A DNA stretch of 64,000 nt, from the NCBI GenBank assembly GCA_030145245.1, contig JAQYWC010000065.1:124001-188000 (forward strand), read 5' to 3'. The translations under genes were made by a program, and so were the position numbers. This DNA is from Desulfobacterium sp. GTDB lineage: Bacteria; Desulfobacterota; Desulfobacteria; Desulfobacterales; Desulfobacteraceae. Positions 1-8,164 of this stretch are shown piece by piece. Below the pieces are notes generated by a model, which was not told the DNA's origin, ran no database searches, and saw nothing but the letters and a program-made list of their open reading frames with translations. Position 1 is the stretch's first letter. Every line of letters starts with the position of its first letter.

Positions 1-2654
1 TGGAAGAGCGCCGGGGCAATTTCCGGGAGGTGGAGCTGGGCCTTTCCGAACAAGAGGGTCAGGTGGAGGCGGACCGCTGCCTCAACTGCGGCTTCTGTTC
101 CGAGTGCATGGCCTGTGTGGATGCCTGCCTTGCCAAGGCCGTGGATCACACCATGGCACCTGAGATAAAACAGCTGTCCGTGGGGGCCATCATCCTCTCC
201 CCGGGATTTACCGCCTTTGACCCCTCCGTCTACGACACCTACGGCTACGGCACCATCCCCAACGTGGTCACCAGCATCGAATTTGAACGGCTATTGTCCG
301 CCTCAGGTCCCAACATGGGACATCTTGTAAGGCCCTCGGACCAGAGGGAACCCAGAAAGATCGCCTGGCTCCAGTGCGTGGGCTCCAGGGATATCAACAA
401 GGGAGACCACAGCTACTGCTCCGGGGTGTGCTGCATGTACGCCAACAAGCAGGCGGTCATCGCAAAGGAGCACAGCGAGCTGGAACTTGATACCGCCATC
501 TTTTTCATGGACATGAGGACCCATGGCAAGGAGTTCGACGCCTACAGCATCCGGGCCCAGGACGAGCACGGGGTAAGGTTGGTCCGATCCAGGATCCACA
601 GCATATTTCCCCACAAGGATGACACCCTCAAGATCGTCTATGCCACCGAACCCGGGTCAACCGTGGAGGAGATCTTCGATATGGCAGTCCTCTCCGTGGG
701 CCTGGCCCCGCCAAAGGATGCAGCAGCCCTTGCCAAAACCATGGGGATCGGGCTCAACCGTCACGGGTTTGCTGAAACCTGCAACCTCGCCCCGGTGGAT
801 ACCACCAAAGAGGGCATCTTTGTGTGCGGCAGCTTCCAGGAGCCCAAGGATATTCCAGGCTCGGTCATGGAGGCATCGGCCGCCGCGGCCTCGGCATCCC
901 GGCTTCTCAACACCGAACGCTGGAGTCTGACCCGCACCCCGGAGCTTGTGCCGGAACGTGATTTCTCGGGCATGGAGCCCCGCATCGGGGTCTTTGTCTG
1001 CAACTGCGGCATCAACATCGGCGGCATCGCCGATGTGCCTGCGGTCCGGGACTATGCCGCCACCCTTGACCAGGTGATCCATGTGGAGGACAACCTCTTC
1101 TCCTGTTCCCAGGATGCCCAGGACCACATCCGGGATGTTATCATGGAAAAGAACATCAACCGGGTGGTGGTGGCCTCCTGCTCCCCCAGGACCCATGAGC
1201 CCCTGTTCCAGGAGACCATCCGGGCGGCAGGGCTGAACAAATATCTCTTTGAGATGGCAAACATAAGGGACCAGAACACCTGGGTCCACATGAACCAGCC
1301 TGAAAAGGCGACCCAAAAGGCCAAGGACCTGGTGCGCATGGCCGTGGCCAAGGCCGCCCATGTGGAACCCCTGCACCTGGTGAACCTTCCCATCCACAAG
1401 GCGGTCCTGGTGGTGGGGGGCGGTGTGGCCGGCATGGAGGCGGCCCTGGGGGTGGCGGACCAGGGCATCAACGCCTTCCTTGTGGAACAGTCCGGGGTTC
1501 TTGGCGGGGTGGCCAGGGATCTTAAGACCACCTGGCAGGGGGAAAAGGTCGCCCCCTATCTTGAGGATCTCATGGAGCGGGTCAAGGGCCACGACAGGAT
1601 ACAACTCTTCACCAGCGCAAGGGTGATCGCCTCAACCGGCTCCCTGGGGAATTTCGTCACCACCATTGCCCAGGAGGGGGGCATCAACGGCAAGACCATG
1701 GTGGAGCATGGTGCCGCCATCATCGCCACCGGCGGTCACGAGCTCAAACCCGATCTCTATCATTACGGCAAACACCCCAATGTGCTGACCCATCTGGAGA
1801 TGGACAAGGTGGTGCAGGCCACCTCAAACGGGGTAACCCGGACAAAGGCCGTGGTGTTCATCCAGTGCGTTGGCTCCAGGAACGAGGAGCGACCGTACTG
1901 CAGCAAGGTGTGCTGCACCCACAGCCTGAAGACGGCCCTTGCGCTGAAGAAGCTGAATCCCGCCACCCGGGTCTACATCCTCTACCGGGAGATCCGCTCC
2001 TACGGATTCAGGGAGGATCTCTACAAGGAGGCCCGCAGCAAGGGGGTGATCTTCATCCGGTTTGAGCCGGAGAACGGCCCGGAAGTGACCCTTGACCCAG
2101 AGAAAGCCCTGGGCGTCACCGTCATGGACCATGTACTCAACATGAAGGTGAGAATCCGGCCGGATTACCTGGTGCTGGCCTCGGCCATCATTCCCAACGC
2201 CAACCAGGAGCTGTTCGAGATGTTCAAGGTGCCGGTAAACAGCGACGGCTTCCTGGTGGAGGCCCATGCCAAGTTAAGACCCGTGGATTTTTCCTCGGAC
2301 GGTCTGTTTGTGGCAGGCCTTGCCCACTATCCCAAGCCCCTGGAAGAAAGCATTGCCCAGGCAAAGGCGGCAGTGGCAAGGGCCATGACCATCATTGCCA
2401 AAGATTCCATCATGGTGGGGGGGGTGGTGGCCGAAGTGGACAAGGAGACCTGCGCTGTCTGCCTCACCTGTGTCAGGGCCTGTCCCTATGAGATCCCCTA
2501 CGTCCATGAAGAGGGGTATGCCGTGATCGAGCCGTCCGAGTGCCACGGCTGCGGCGTCTGTGTGGCAGAGTGCCCGGCAAAGGCGATCCGCCTCAACCAC
2601 TTCACAGACCAACAGATCATAGCCAAGACCGACGCCCTGTTCCAGGAGGAGTGA
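1..2654 (+). CDS. hdrA: HdrA-type iron-sulfur flavoprotein, 5' end cut by window edge
   Basis: The frame is open to the left edge, so the true start lies outside the window; the GTG at 30 is probably internal. Numbering from that codon, a 4Fe-4S motif lies at C17-x2-C20-x2-C23-x2-C26. It is followed by an FAD-type region with CVGSRD and YCSGVCC near 116-135, CNCGINIGG near 324, a second Rossmann motif VVGGGVAGMEAA near 460, a second CVGSRN/YCSKVCC pair, and two ferredoxin motifs (CAVCLTC, CHGCGVC) near 808-850. This is the architecture of large HdrA proteins, cytoplasmic FAD subunits that bifurcate or confurcate electrons. MvhD, MetV and MetF follow in the same direction, so it probably feeds electrons to or from methylene-tetrahydrofolate reductase. 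HdrB and HdrC are not in view and may lie upstream. Confidence 0.9.
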   Translation, partial: EERRGNFREVELGLSEQEGQVEADRCLNCGFCSECMACVDACLAKAVDHTMAPEIKQLSVGAIILSPGFTAFDPSVYDTYGYGTIPNVVTSIEFERLLSASGPNMGHLVRPSDQREPRKIAWLQCVGSRDINKGDHSYCSGVCCMYANKQAVIAKEHSELELDTAIFFMDMRTHGKEFDAYSIRAQDEHGVRLVRSRIHSIFPHKDDTLKIVYATEPGSTVEEIFDMAVLSVGLAPPKDAAALAKTMGIGLNRHGFAETCNLAPVDTTKEGIFVCGSFQEPKDIPGSVMEASAAAASASRLLNTERWSLTRTPELVPERDFSGMEPRIGVFVCNCGINIGGIADVPAVRDYAATLDQVIHVEDNLFSCSQDAQDHIRDVIMEKNINRVVVASCSPRTHEPLFQETIRAAGLNKYLFEMANIRDQNTWVHMNQPEKATQKAKDLVRMAVAKAAHVEPLHLVNLPIHKAVLVVGGGVAGMEAALGVADQGINAFLVEQSGVLGGVARDLKTTWQGEKVAPYLEDLMERVKGHDRIQLFTSARVIASTGSLGNFVTTIAQEGGINGKTMVEHGAAIIATGGHELKPDLYHYGKHPNVLTHLEMDKVVQATSNGVTRTKAVVFIQCVGSRNEERPYCSKVCCTHSLKTALALKKLNPATRVYILYREIRSYGFREDLYKEARSKGVIFIRFEPENGPEVTLDPEKALGVTVMDHVLNMKVRIRPDYLVLASAIIPNANQELFEMFKVPVNSDGFLVEAHAKLRPVDFSSDGLFVAGLAHYPKPLEESIAQAKAAVARAMTIIAKDSIMVGGVVAEVDKETCAVCLTCVRACPYEIPYVHEEGYAVIEPSECHGCGVCVAECPAKAIRLNHFTDQQIIAKTDALFQEE

Positions 2655-2709
2655 TACTTAACCTGGACAAGCCGGAACCCAAGTTTACGATCCATTGTGG
2701 AGGACTATT

Positions 2710-3147
2710 ATGACAACAGCGTTTGAACCAAGAATCGTCGCCTTTTGCTGTCAATATTGAGCCTATGCAGCAGGGGACCTGGCAGGTTCCATGAGGCTCT
2801 CATATCCGCCCGAGATCAAGGTGATCCAGGTGCCCTGCACGGGCCGGGTGGACATCATTCATCTGCTCAACGCCCTTGAAAACGGGGCGGACGGCGTCTA
2901 TGTGGCCGGTTGCCTCGAGGGGGAGTGCCACTACAGAACGGGAAATCTAAAGGCGAAAAAGCGGGTGGGATACGTTAAAAAAGTGCTGGCCGAGATCGGC
3001 ATGGACCCCGGCCGGGTGGAGATGTTCAACCTCTCCTCCGCCCAGGGGAAAAGGTTCGCCGAAATCGCAGACGAAATCACGGCACGGATCATTGAGCTGG
3101 GCCAAAGTCCCGTCAACAAACGGGAGAAAGCCAAGGCAGCCGTATAA
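2710..3147 (+). CDS. mvhD: MvhD-like electron-transfer subunit, selenoprotein (in-frame UGA)
   Basis: Translation from the ATG at 2710, which has GGAGGA five bases upstream (2699-2704), meets an in-frame TGA at 2758-2760 (codon 17) and then continues without a break to the TAA at 3145-3147, giving 145 residues. Read as selenocysteine, the N-terminus is AFCCQY-U-AYAAGDLAG. This matches the MvhD/FrhD-type CxxC followed by SYAGADLAG, with Sec in place of the second cysteine. Downstream family features are PCTGRVD and AGCLEGECHYRTGN. MvhD carries a [2Fe-2S] cluster and links hydrogenase or other donors to HdrA. Calling only the downstream ATG at 2791 would remove the first metal-binding motif, so the recoded reading is preferred. 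Confidence 0.92.
2758..2797 (+). promoter_or_regulatory. UGA (Sec) codon and candidate bacterial SECIS hairpin
   Basis: Directly after the TGA, GCCTAT (2761-2766) can pair with ATGAGGC (2791-2797) with one bulge. Inside it GGGACCT (2774-2780) pairs with AGGTTCC (2784-2790), leaving a small apical loop with GG at 2781-2782, about 21 bases after the UGA. Bacterial SECIS elements bound by SelB sit immediately 3' of the UGA and expose G residues in the apical loop at about this distance. Folding was done by eye. Confidence 0.7.
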
Positions 3148-3167
3148 CCTTAATAAAGAGGTGACCC

Positions 3168-3836
3168 ATGATAGTTGCAGACAGAAAATCCCTTGAAGAG
3201 ATTTTGGCCATGGTCCGGGAGAAGCGTAAGATCCTCATTGTGGGGTGCCGGGGGTGTGTCACCGTGTGTAATGTGGGCGGGGAAAAGGAGGTGGAGATCC
3301 TGGCCGCCTCCATCAATCTGGCAAGGAAAACCAGCGACCAGCCCATCGAGATCGATACCGTCACCATTGAGCGCCAGTGCGACAACGAGTATGTGGCGCT
3401 GTTAAAGGAGGGGATCGGCACCTACGATGCTGTGGTCTCCCTGGCCTGCGGGGTGGGCCCCCAGTTCCTCTCCGAAGCCTATCCCAACCAGCTCTTCTTC
3501 CCGGGGGTGAACACCACCTTTTTCGGGGGCGCCGTGAGCCACGGCATCTGGGAGGAGCGGTGCCAGGGATGCGGCACCTGTATCATCCATAACTTTGACG
3601 GGCTCTGCCCCATTGCAAGGTGTGCCAAGAGCCTCCTCCACGGGCCCTGCGGCGGATCCTCCGACGGCCTCTGCGAGGTGTCCAAAGAGACCCTCTGCAT
3701 CTGGGACATGATCGTGAAAAAAAAGATGGAGCAGGGGCGCCTCACCGATCTGTTGAAGGTGATCGAGGCCAAGGACTGGAGCTCGGCCAGGGACGGCGGC
3801 CCCAGGCGAAGCATCCGGGAGGAGTTGATTCCCTGA
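3168..3836 (+). CDS. metV: MetV, zinc/Fe-S partner of methylene-tetrahydrofolate reductase
   Basis: A 222-residue protein with an AGAGGTG ribosome site before the ATG. It has CRGCVTVC near residue 28 and a cysteine-dense C-terminal half (CQGCGTC, CPIARC, HGPCGGSSDGLC), as in the MetV family. MetV partners MetF in acetogens and sulfate reducers and binds zinc and iron-sulfur centres that pass electrons to the MetF flavin. It lies 20 bp after mvhD and about 100 bp before metF, consistent with an HdrA-MvhD-MetVF complex for methylene-/methyl-tetrahydrofolate conversion. Length is normal and no key motif looks lost. Confidence 0.9.
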   Translation: MIVADRKSLEEILAMVREKRKILIVGCRGCVTVCNVGGEKEVEILAASINLARKTSDQPIEIDTVTIERQCDNEYVALLKEGIGTYDAVVSLACGVGPQFLSEAYPNQLFFPGVNTTFFGGAVSHGIWEERCQGCGTCIIHNFDGLCPIARCAKSLLHGPCGGSSDGLCEVSKETLCIWDMIVKKKMEQGRLTDLLKVIEAKDWSSARDGGPRRSIREELIP

Positions 3837-3942
3837 CCCGGACAAGCCAAAGCAAAAGCCCGAAAAGCGTTTTATTCCCTTGCCCAAATAACACGGAAAT
3901 ATACGTTAAAAAGCCAAACCCTTTGTCAAAGGAGAGAACCCC

Positions 3943-4875
3943 ATGGATGAGTATAAATCCGGAAGCAATCTTGAAAAGATCCTCAGGGCCGGCCATTTTG
4001 CCTTTACAGGGGAGTGCGGTCCTCCCAAGGGCGCCAATGTGGAGCATCTCAAGGAGAAGTTCGCCCATCTGAAGGGCATGGTGGATGCCGTGAACATCAC
4101 GGACAACCAGACGGCCGTGGTTCGCATGTCAAGCCTTGCCGCCTCCCACCTCCTGGTCCACGAGGGCATGGAGCCCAATTTCCAGATGGTGTGCCGGGAC
4201 CGGAACCGCCTGGCCATCACCTCGGACATCCTCGGGGCCCATGCCCTGGGCATCCGTAACATGCTCTGCCTCTCCGGGGACCACCAGAGCTTCGGCAACC
4301 ACACCCAGGCGAAAAATGTCCATGACATCGACTCCATGCAGCTCATCCGACTGGTCACCAACATGAGGGACAAGGGACGGTTCATGAACGACGAGGAGAT
4401 CGACGTCCCTCCCCGGCTGTTTGTGGGGGCGGCCTGCAACCCCTTTGCCGATCCCTTTGAATACCGGGTCTACAGGCTTGCCAACAAGATCACGGCCGGG
4501 GCCGACTTTATCCAGACCCAGTGCATCTTCAACATGGAGAAGTTCCGAACGTTCATGCACCAGGCCGTGGACATGGGACTTACGGAAAAATGCTATATCC
4601 TGGCCGGGGTCACCCCCATGAAGAACCTTGGCATGGCTAATTTCATGGCAAAATTTGTCCCCGGCATGGACATCCCCGACGCCCTGAAAAAACGGCTCAA
4701 GGGGGTGGAAAAAGCAAAACAGGCCGAAGAGGGGATCCGGTTCGCCCTGGAGCAGATCGAGGAGTTCAAACAGATGGAGGGGGTGGCAGGGGTCCATCTC
4801 ATGGCCATCGAGTGGGAGCACAAGGTGCCCGAGATCGCCGAACGGGCAGGTGTGCTTCCCCGGCCCACGGTCTGA
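3943..4875 (+). CDS. metF: Methylene-tetrahydrofolate reductase
   Basis: A 310-residue TIM-barrel flavoprotein of the MetF family, with AAGGAGA ahead of the ATG. It interconverts 5,10-methylene- and 5-methyl-tetrahydrofolate in the cytoplasm. Visible family features are the early FTGECGPPKG strand-loop, VDAVNITDNQ, GIRNMLCLSGDH and FIQTQCIFNMEKF. The usual NADH-linked enzyme works alone. Here MetV, MvhD and HdrA precede it, so electrons are more likely exchanged with ferredoxin, hydrogenase or NAD(P)H through the Hdr module, as in the methyl branch of the Wood-Ljungdahl pathway. A hairpin terminator follows 23 bp after the stop. Confidence 0.92.
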   Translation: MDEYKSGSNLEKILRAGHFAFTGECGPPKGANVEHLKEKFAHLKGMVDAVNITDNQTAVVRMSSLAASHLLVHEGMEPNFQMVCRDRNRLAITSDILGAHALGIRNMLCLSGDHQSFGNHTQAKNVHDIDSMQLIRLVTNMRDKGRFMNDEEIDVPPRLFVGAACNPFADPFEYRVYRLANKITAGADFIQTQCIFNMEKFRTFMHQAVDMGLTEKCYILAGVTPMKNLGMANFMAKFVPGMDIPDALKKRLKGVEKAKQAEEGIRFALEQIEEFKQMEGVAGVHLMAIEWEHKVPEIAERAGVLPRPTV

Positions 4876-4897
4876 GATCCCCGACCGATCATCCCAA

Positions 4898-4923
4898 AGG
4901 TGGCACAGATCACCGTGCCACCT
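4898..4923 (+). terminator. Hairpin terminator after metF
   Basis: AGGTGGCAC (4898-4906) and GTGCCACCT (4915-4923) form a perfect 9-bp stem with an 8-base loop. The following 20 bases are T-rich, though the T run is interrupted. Its place right after metF and before the AT-rich signalling genes supports a factor-independent terminator ending the hdrA-metF operon. Confidence 0.7.
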
Positions 4924-5129
4924 CTCTTCTTTGCCTTTTTTGATAAAAGAATGTCCGGAACAAGGGAAAAACGTTATCAGGGAACAAGATTCAAGCTTGC
5001 GCAGAAGCTCTCCACAGGATAGAATTGATATCACTAAAAACAAATTATGCCCGCCCCCGGCGACTCAATGTATGGAACTCCTTTTGGATGCCGTAAAAGA
5101 ATATTTGACAGAAAAAAGCCGAAAGAGAA

Positions 5130-5975
5130 ATGGATCGTAAAAAATTAAAAGAAAAATTACTTAAGATAGGGGATTTAGCAACGCTTCCCGTGGTGGCATA
5201 TAATGTGATGCAGCTGACCCAAAATCCCAAAGCGTCTGCCATGGATGTGGGCAAGGCTATCTCCCAGGATCCGGCCCTGACATCAAAGGTTCTTAAAATT
5301 GCCAATTCGGCTTTCTACGGATTCCCCCGGAAAATTTCAACGATAAATAATGCCATAGTCATTCTCGGTTTTTCAAACATACGAAACATTGTACTCTCTG
5401 CCGGTATTATTGATGCACATAAAGGCAGGAAAAGCAGTCAATATTTTGACCGGACGGATTTCTGGAAGCACTCCCTTGCATGTGGAATCGCTTCAAAGAT
5501 AATCGCCTCAACAGTCGGCCTGAAAAATTCCGAGGAAGCATTTATTTGGGGACTTCTGCATGATCTAGGCAAAATTGTGATGGACACCTATATTCACGAA
5601 GAGTTTAGCCAGATTGCGCAGCATGCAAAACTGAAAGGCATATTGATTGTCGATGCGGAACAGAAGTATCTTGGGTTTGATCATACGGATGTTGGGAGTC
5701 TGGTGGCGAAAAAATGGAATATGCCTCCGGCCTTGATCAAGGTGATCAGATACCACCACAACCCTGTTCTGGATTATAATTCACTTCGGATATCCTCCAT
5801 TGTCCATTTGGCGGATATTCTTTGCCGCACATTAAAATTGGGCTGTGGGGGCGACAATGAGATACCCATTATTAATGAGATATCGTGGGATCTGATGAAT
5901 CTGAATAAGCAGATGTTAGAACAGATATCTTTTAAGATTGAAGAAGATTATGAAAGCGCAACTGCGTTTTTATAA
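5130..5975 (+). CDS. HDOD-domain signalling protein
   Basis: A 281-residue protein filled by one HDOD domain, with GAAAGAG just upstream of the ATG. Family signatures include the N-terminal LPVVAYNVMQL, SQDPALTSKVLKIANSAFYG (residues about 50-69), INNAIVILGF and a partial HD-like segment WGLLHDLGKIVMDTY followed by RYHHNP. HDOD proteins are non-catalytic relatives of HD phosphohydrolases found in two-component and cyclic-di-GMP circuits. A sensor kinase and a receiver protein follow in the same direction, so it may be a scaffold or output of that pathway. Codons are much more AT-rich than in the flanking metF and FUSC genes. The exact signal is unknown. Confidence 0.88.
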   Translation: MDRKKLKEKLLKIGDLATLPVVAYNVMQLTQNPKASAMDVGKAISQDPALTSKVLKIANSAFYGFPRKISTINNAIVILGFSNIRNIVLSAGIIDAHKGRKSSQYFDRTDFWKHSLACGIASKIIASTVGLKNSEEAFIWGLLHDLGKIVMDTYIHEEFSQIAQHAKLKGILIVDAEQKYLGFDHTDVGSLVAKKWNMPPALIKVIRYHHNPVLDYNSLRISSIVHLADILCRTLKLGCGGDNEIPIINEISWDLMNLNKQMLEQISFKIEEDYESATAFL

Positions 5976-6062
5976 TAGAAAAACAAACAGCTCCCCCCAA
6001 TCCGTTGTTTCGCAAGAAGTTCTTATGTAGGGCAAACGTCACTTAACCATTGAGAGTCAAAT

Positions 6063-7673
6063 ATGAGTACTGAACCAATTAAAGCCGACACACATTTCCT
6101 GAGAGATACCATTTACGGTTTAACCGAGCAGATTGACCTTTTGACGATCCTCCAGGATTTAAGTAAGAAGATCGTTTCCGGATTTGATTTTGATCAGATC
6201 ATTAACCGGTTTCTTGATGTTGTAAAAGAGGTCGTTAATTATAACGCCTGCGCCCTGTTCCTTTATAATGAAGACTTAAAAACATATCGTGTGGTTAGTT
6301 CCAGGGGCGGTCCAATGAAAAAGTTTAATGACGATGTTCCCGATAATAAAATAGTTGATTGGATTATAAAGGAGGGAAGATGGACGCCCATTCCAAATGA
6401 ATCAAAAACACCCCCAAAAAAGTTCCAAAGTATACTTCCCTTGTGTGGAATGATTAAAAAGCTGGGATTTTTGTTCATGATATCCGATCAAGATGAACAC
6501 TGTTATAACAAAACCAATATGACGATCCTCTCCTTTATAGCCGATCAGGCGGGGATTGCACTTGAGAATCAAAATCTATATGTTCAACTGAACGATTCAC
6601 GTAAATACATCAACAATATTGTGGAAAGTATCAATAACGGCATCGTAGCCATAGATTTATCCGGCGAAATTACCTTAATCAACAAAAATGCAACGGCGAT
6701 ACTTGGAATCGAGTCCGGAGATGTAATAGGCAAAAGCTATCGGGAGGTTTTTACGGATAAGTTAACAAAGAAGATCGATTCTCTGATAAAGAAGATCATT
6801 AACCAAGGCTATGTTATCGAAACAAGATTTGAACATTCTCCCTACAAAGAGTTCCCAATTACCATAGGGATCAATGCGTCCGTACTACTTGATGACAACA
6901 ACAATAAGATCGGAATTATTTTTGTTTTCCGTGACATGTTAGCATCCATGGAAATCCAGCGCCTTTTGCAGCAGGATGAAATGAAGAGCGAGTTTGTATC
7001 AAATGTTTCACATGAGTTGAGAACCCCCCTCAGTATTATCAAGTCCTATATTGAAGCAATACTTGACCAGGTTGATCCCGAAGATTACAACACTCAAAGG
7101 GATTTCCTTAATGTTGTAAACAAGGAAACCGACAGATTGTCGGGATTAGTTAACGATCTCCTTGACATTTCAAGGATTGAGTCCGGGAAATATAAAATAT
7201 CCTTAACCCCGGTATCGCTTCCTGAAATCATTCAATCGGTAATCGATAACCTTAAAAGCGAAACCGATTCACATAATATTATCACCAGGATCCCGTCCGA
7301 TTTAAAACCTATATCTGCGGACAGGGATAAAATGACCCAGGTTTTTATCAACCTTATAAACAATGCCATTAAGTTTTCCCCCGAGGGTGGAGAGATAGAG
7401 ATCCAGGTTATAATAATGGAAAAGATGCTTTTATGCCTTATTAAAGATCAGGGGATAGGAATCGCCGAAGAGTGCATTCCCAGGATATTTGATAAATTTT
7501 ACAGGGTTGACACTTCGGATACATATGAAATCCCGGGAACCGGGCTTGGGCTTCCCATCGTCAAGCATATAATCAAATCCCATGGCGGAGAGATTACGGT
7601 AAAAAGTGAATTAAACAGAGGATCTGAGTTTATCTTATCTCTCCCCTATGGTGATAGTAAACAAATCAAGTAA
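6063..7673 (+). CDS. GAF-PAS sensor histidine kinase
   Basis: A 536-residue cytoplasmic kinase with no membrane segments. An N-terminal GAF domain (about 30-180) precedes a PAS domain (about 185-300, SINNGIVAIDLSGEITLINKN). The dimerisation/phosphoacceptor region contains SNVSHELRTPLS with H317, and the ATP-binding domain contains INNAIKFSPEGG, DQGIGIA and GTGLGLPIVKHI. It should autophosphorylate in response to a ligand or redox cue sensed by GAF or PAS. The receiver-only protein at 7773 is the likely partner, with the HDOD protein upstream. Base composition is AT-rich like both neighbours, so the three probably moved together. Confidence 0.9.
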   Translation: MSTEPIKADTHFLRDTIYGLTEQIDLLTILQDLSKKIVSGFDFDQIINRFLDVVKEVVNYNACALFLYNEDLKTYRVVSSRGGPMKKFNDDVPDNKIVDWIIKEGRWTPIPNESKTPPKKFQSILPLCGMIKKLGFLFMISDQDEHCYNKTNMTILSFIADQAGIALENQNLYVQLNDSRKYINNIVESINNGIVAIDLSGEITLINKNATAILGIESGDVIGKSYREVFTDKLTKKIDSLIKKIINQGYVIETRFEHSPYKEFPITIGINASVLLDDNNNKIGIIFVFRDMLASMEIQRLLQQDEMKSEFVSNVSHELRTPLSIIKSYIEAILDQVDPEDYNTQRDFLNVVNKETDRLSGLVNDLLDISRIESGKYKISLTPVSLPEIIQSVIDNLKSETDSHNIITRIPSDLKPISADRDKMTQVFINLINNAIKFSPEGGEIEIQVIIMEKMLLCLIKDQGIGIAEECIPRIFDKFYRVDTSDTYEIPGTGLGLPIVKHIIKSHGGEITVKSELNRGSEFILSLPYGDSKQIK

Positions 7674-7772
7674 GAAGGATCCTTTACCGTTGCACTTTAG
7701 AGGTTAAAGCGGAAAACGGTTTTCTCTTTTTTTCTTGGAAACACCTAAATTTATCTGGTTCAGGAGTTCAGG

Positions 7773-8150
7773 ATGGGAGAAAAGAAAACGATTTTAATTG
7801 TAGATGATATGCCCCAAATTAGAAACATTTTGCGTTTCAGCCTGAAAAAGGAAGGGTACAATGTGATTCTCGCAAGCAGCGGCAGGATTGCCCTTGACCA
7901 TGCCTTTGATGAAAGTAACTCCATAGATCTCATTCTTCTGGATATCATGATGCCCAAAATGGACGGGTATGAAGTGATGCGGCAACTCAGGAAGGTGGAT
8001 CGCACAAAAGAGATACCCATTATATTTCTAACAGCAAAAGCGCAACAGAAAGATGTCATAAAGGGACTGGAGGTCGGCGGGAATGATTATGTTGTAAAAC
8101 CGTATAGATTTGATGACCTTAACAAAAAAATCCAAAAGTGGCTTGGTTGA
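7773..8150 (+). CDS. Single-domain response regulator (CheY-like receiver)
   Basis: A 125-residue protein consisting only of a receiver domain. The acidic pair (VDD near residue 10), the phosphoacceptor D57 in LLDIMMPKMDGYEV, the threonine in FLTAKAQ and its conserved lysine are all present. With no DNA-binding domain it must signal through protein contacts. It follows the GAF-PAS kinase by 99 bp and is its probable phosphorylation target. The gene is convergent with the FUSC genes, only 14 bp from the end of the first one. Confidence 0.9.
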   Translation: MGEKKTILIVDDMPQIRNILRFSLKKEGYNVILASSGRIALDHAFDESNSIDLILLDIMMPKMDGYEVMRQLRKVDRTKEIPIIFLTAKAQQKDVIKGLEVGGNDYVVKPYRFDDLNKKIQKWLG

Positions 8151-8164
8151 CCATCCCTGAAACC

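Noticed and set aside
657-1604. Long minus-strand frame opposite hdrA
   Set aside because: GC-rich codon bias of hdrA keeps the antisense frame open; the translation has no family features.
2791-3147. Short MvhD starting at the ATG at 2791
   Set aside because: It lacks the N-terminal metal-binding motif and a ribosome site, while the recoded frame from 2710 has both.
4129-5043. Minus-strand frame opposite metF
   Set aside because: Antisense shadow of metF; it also runs through the terminator hairpin.
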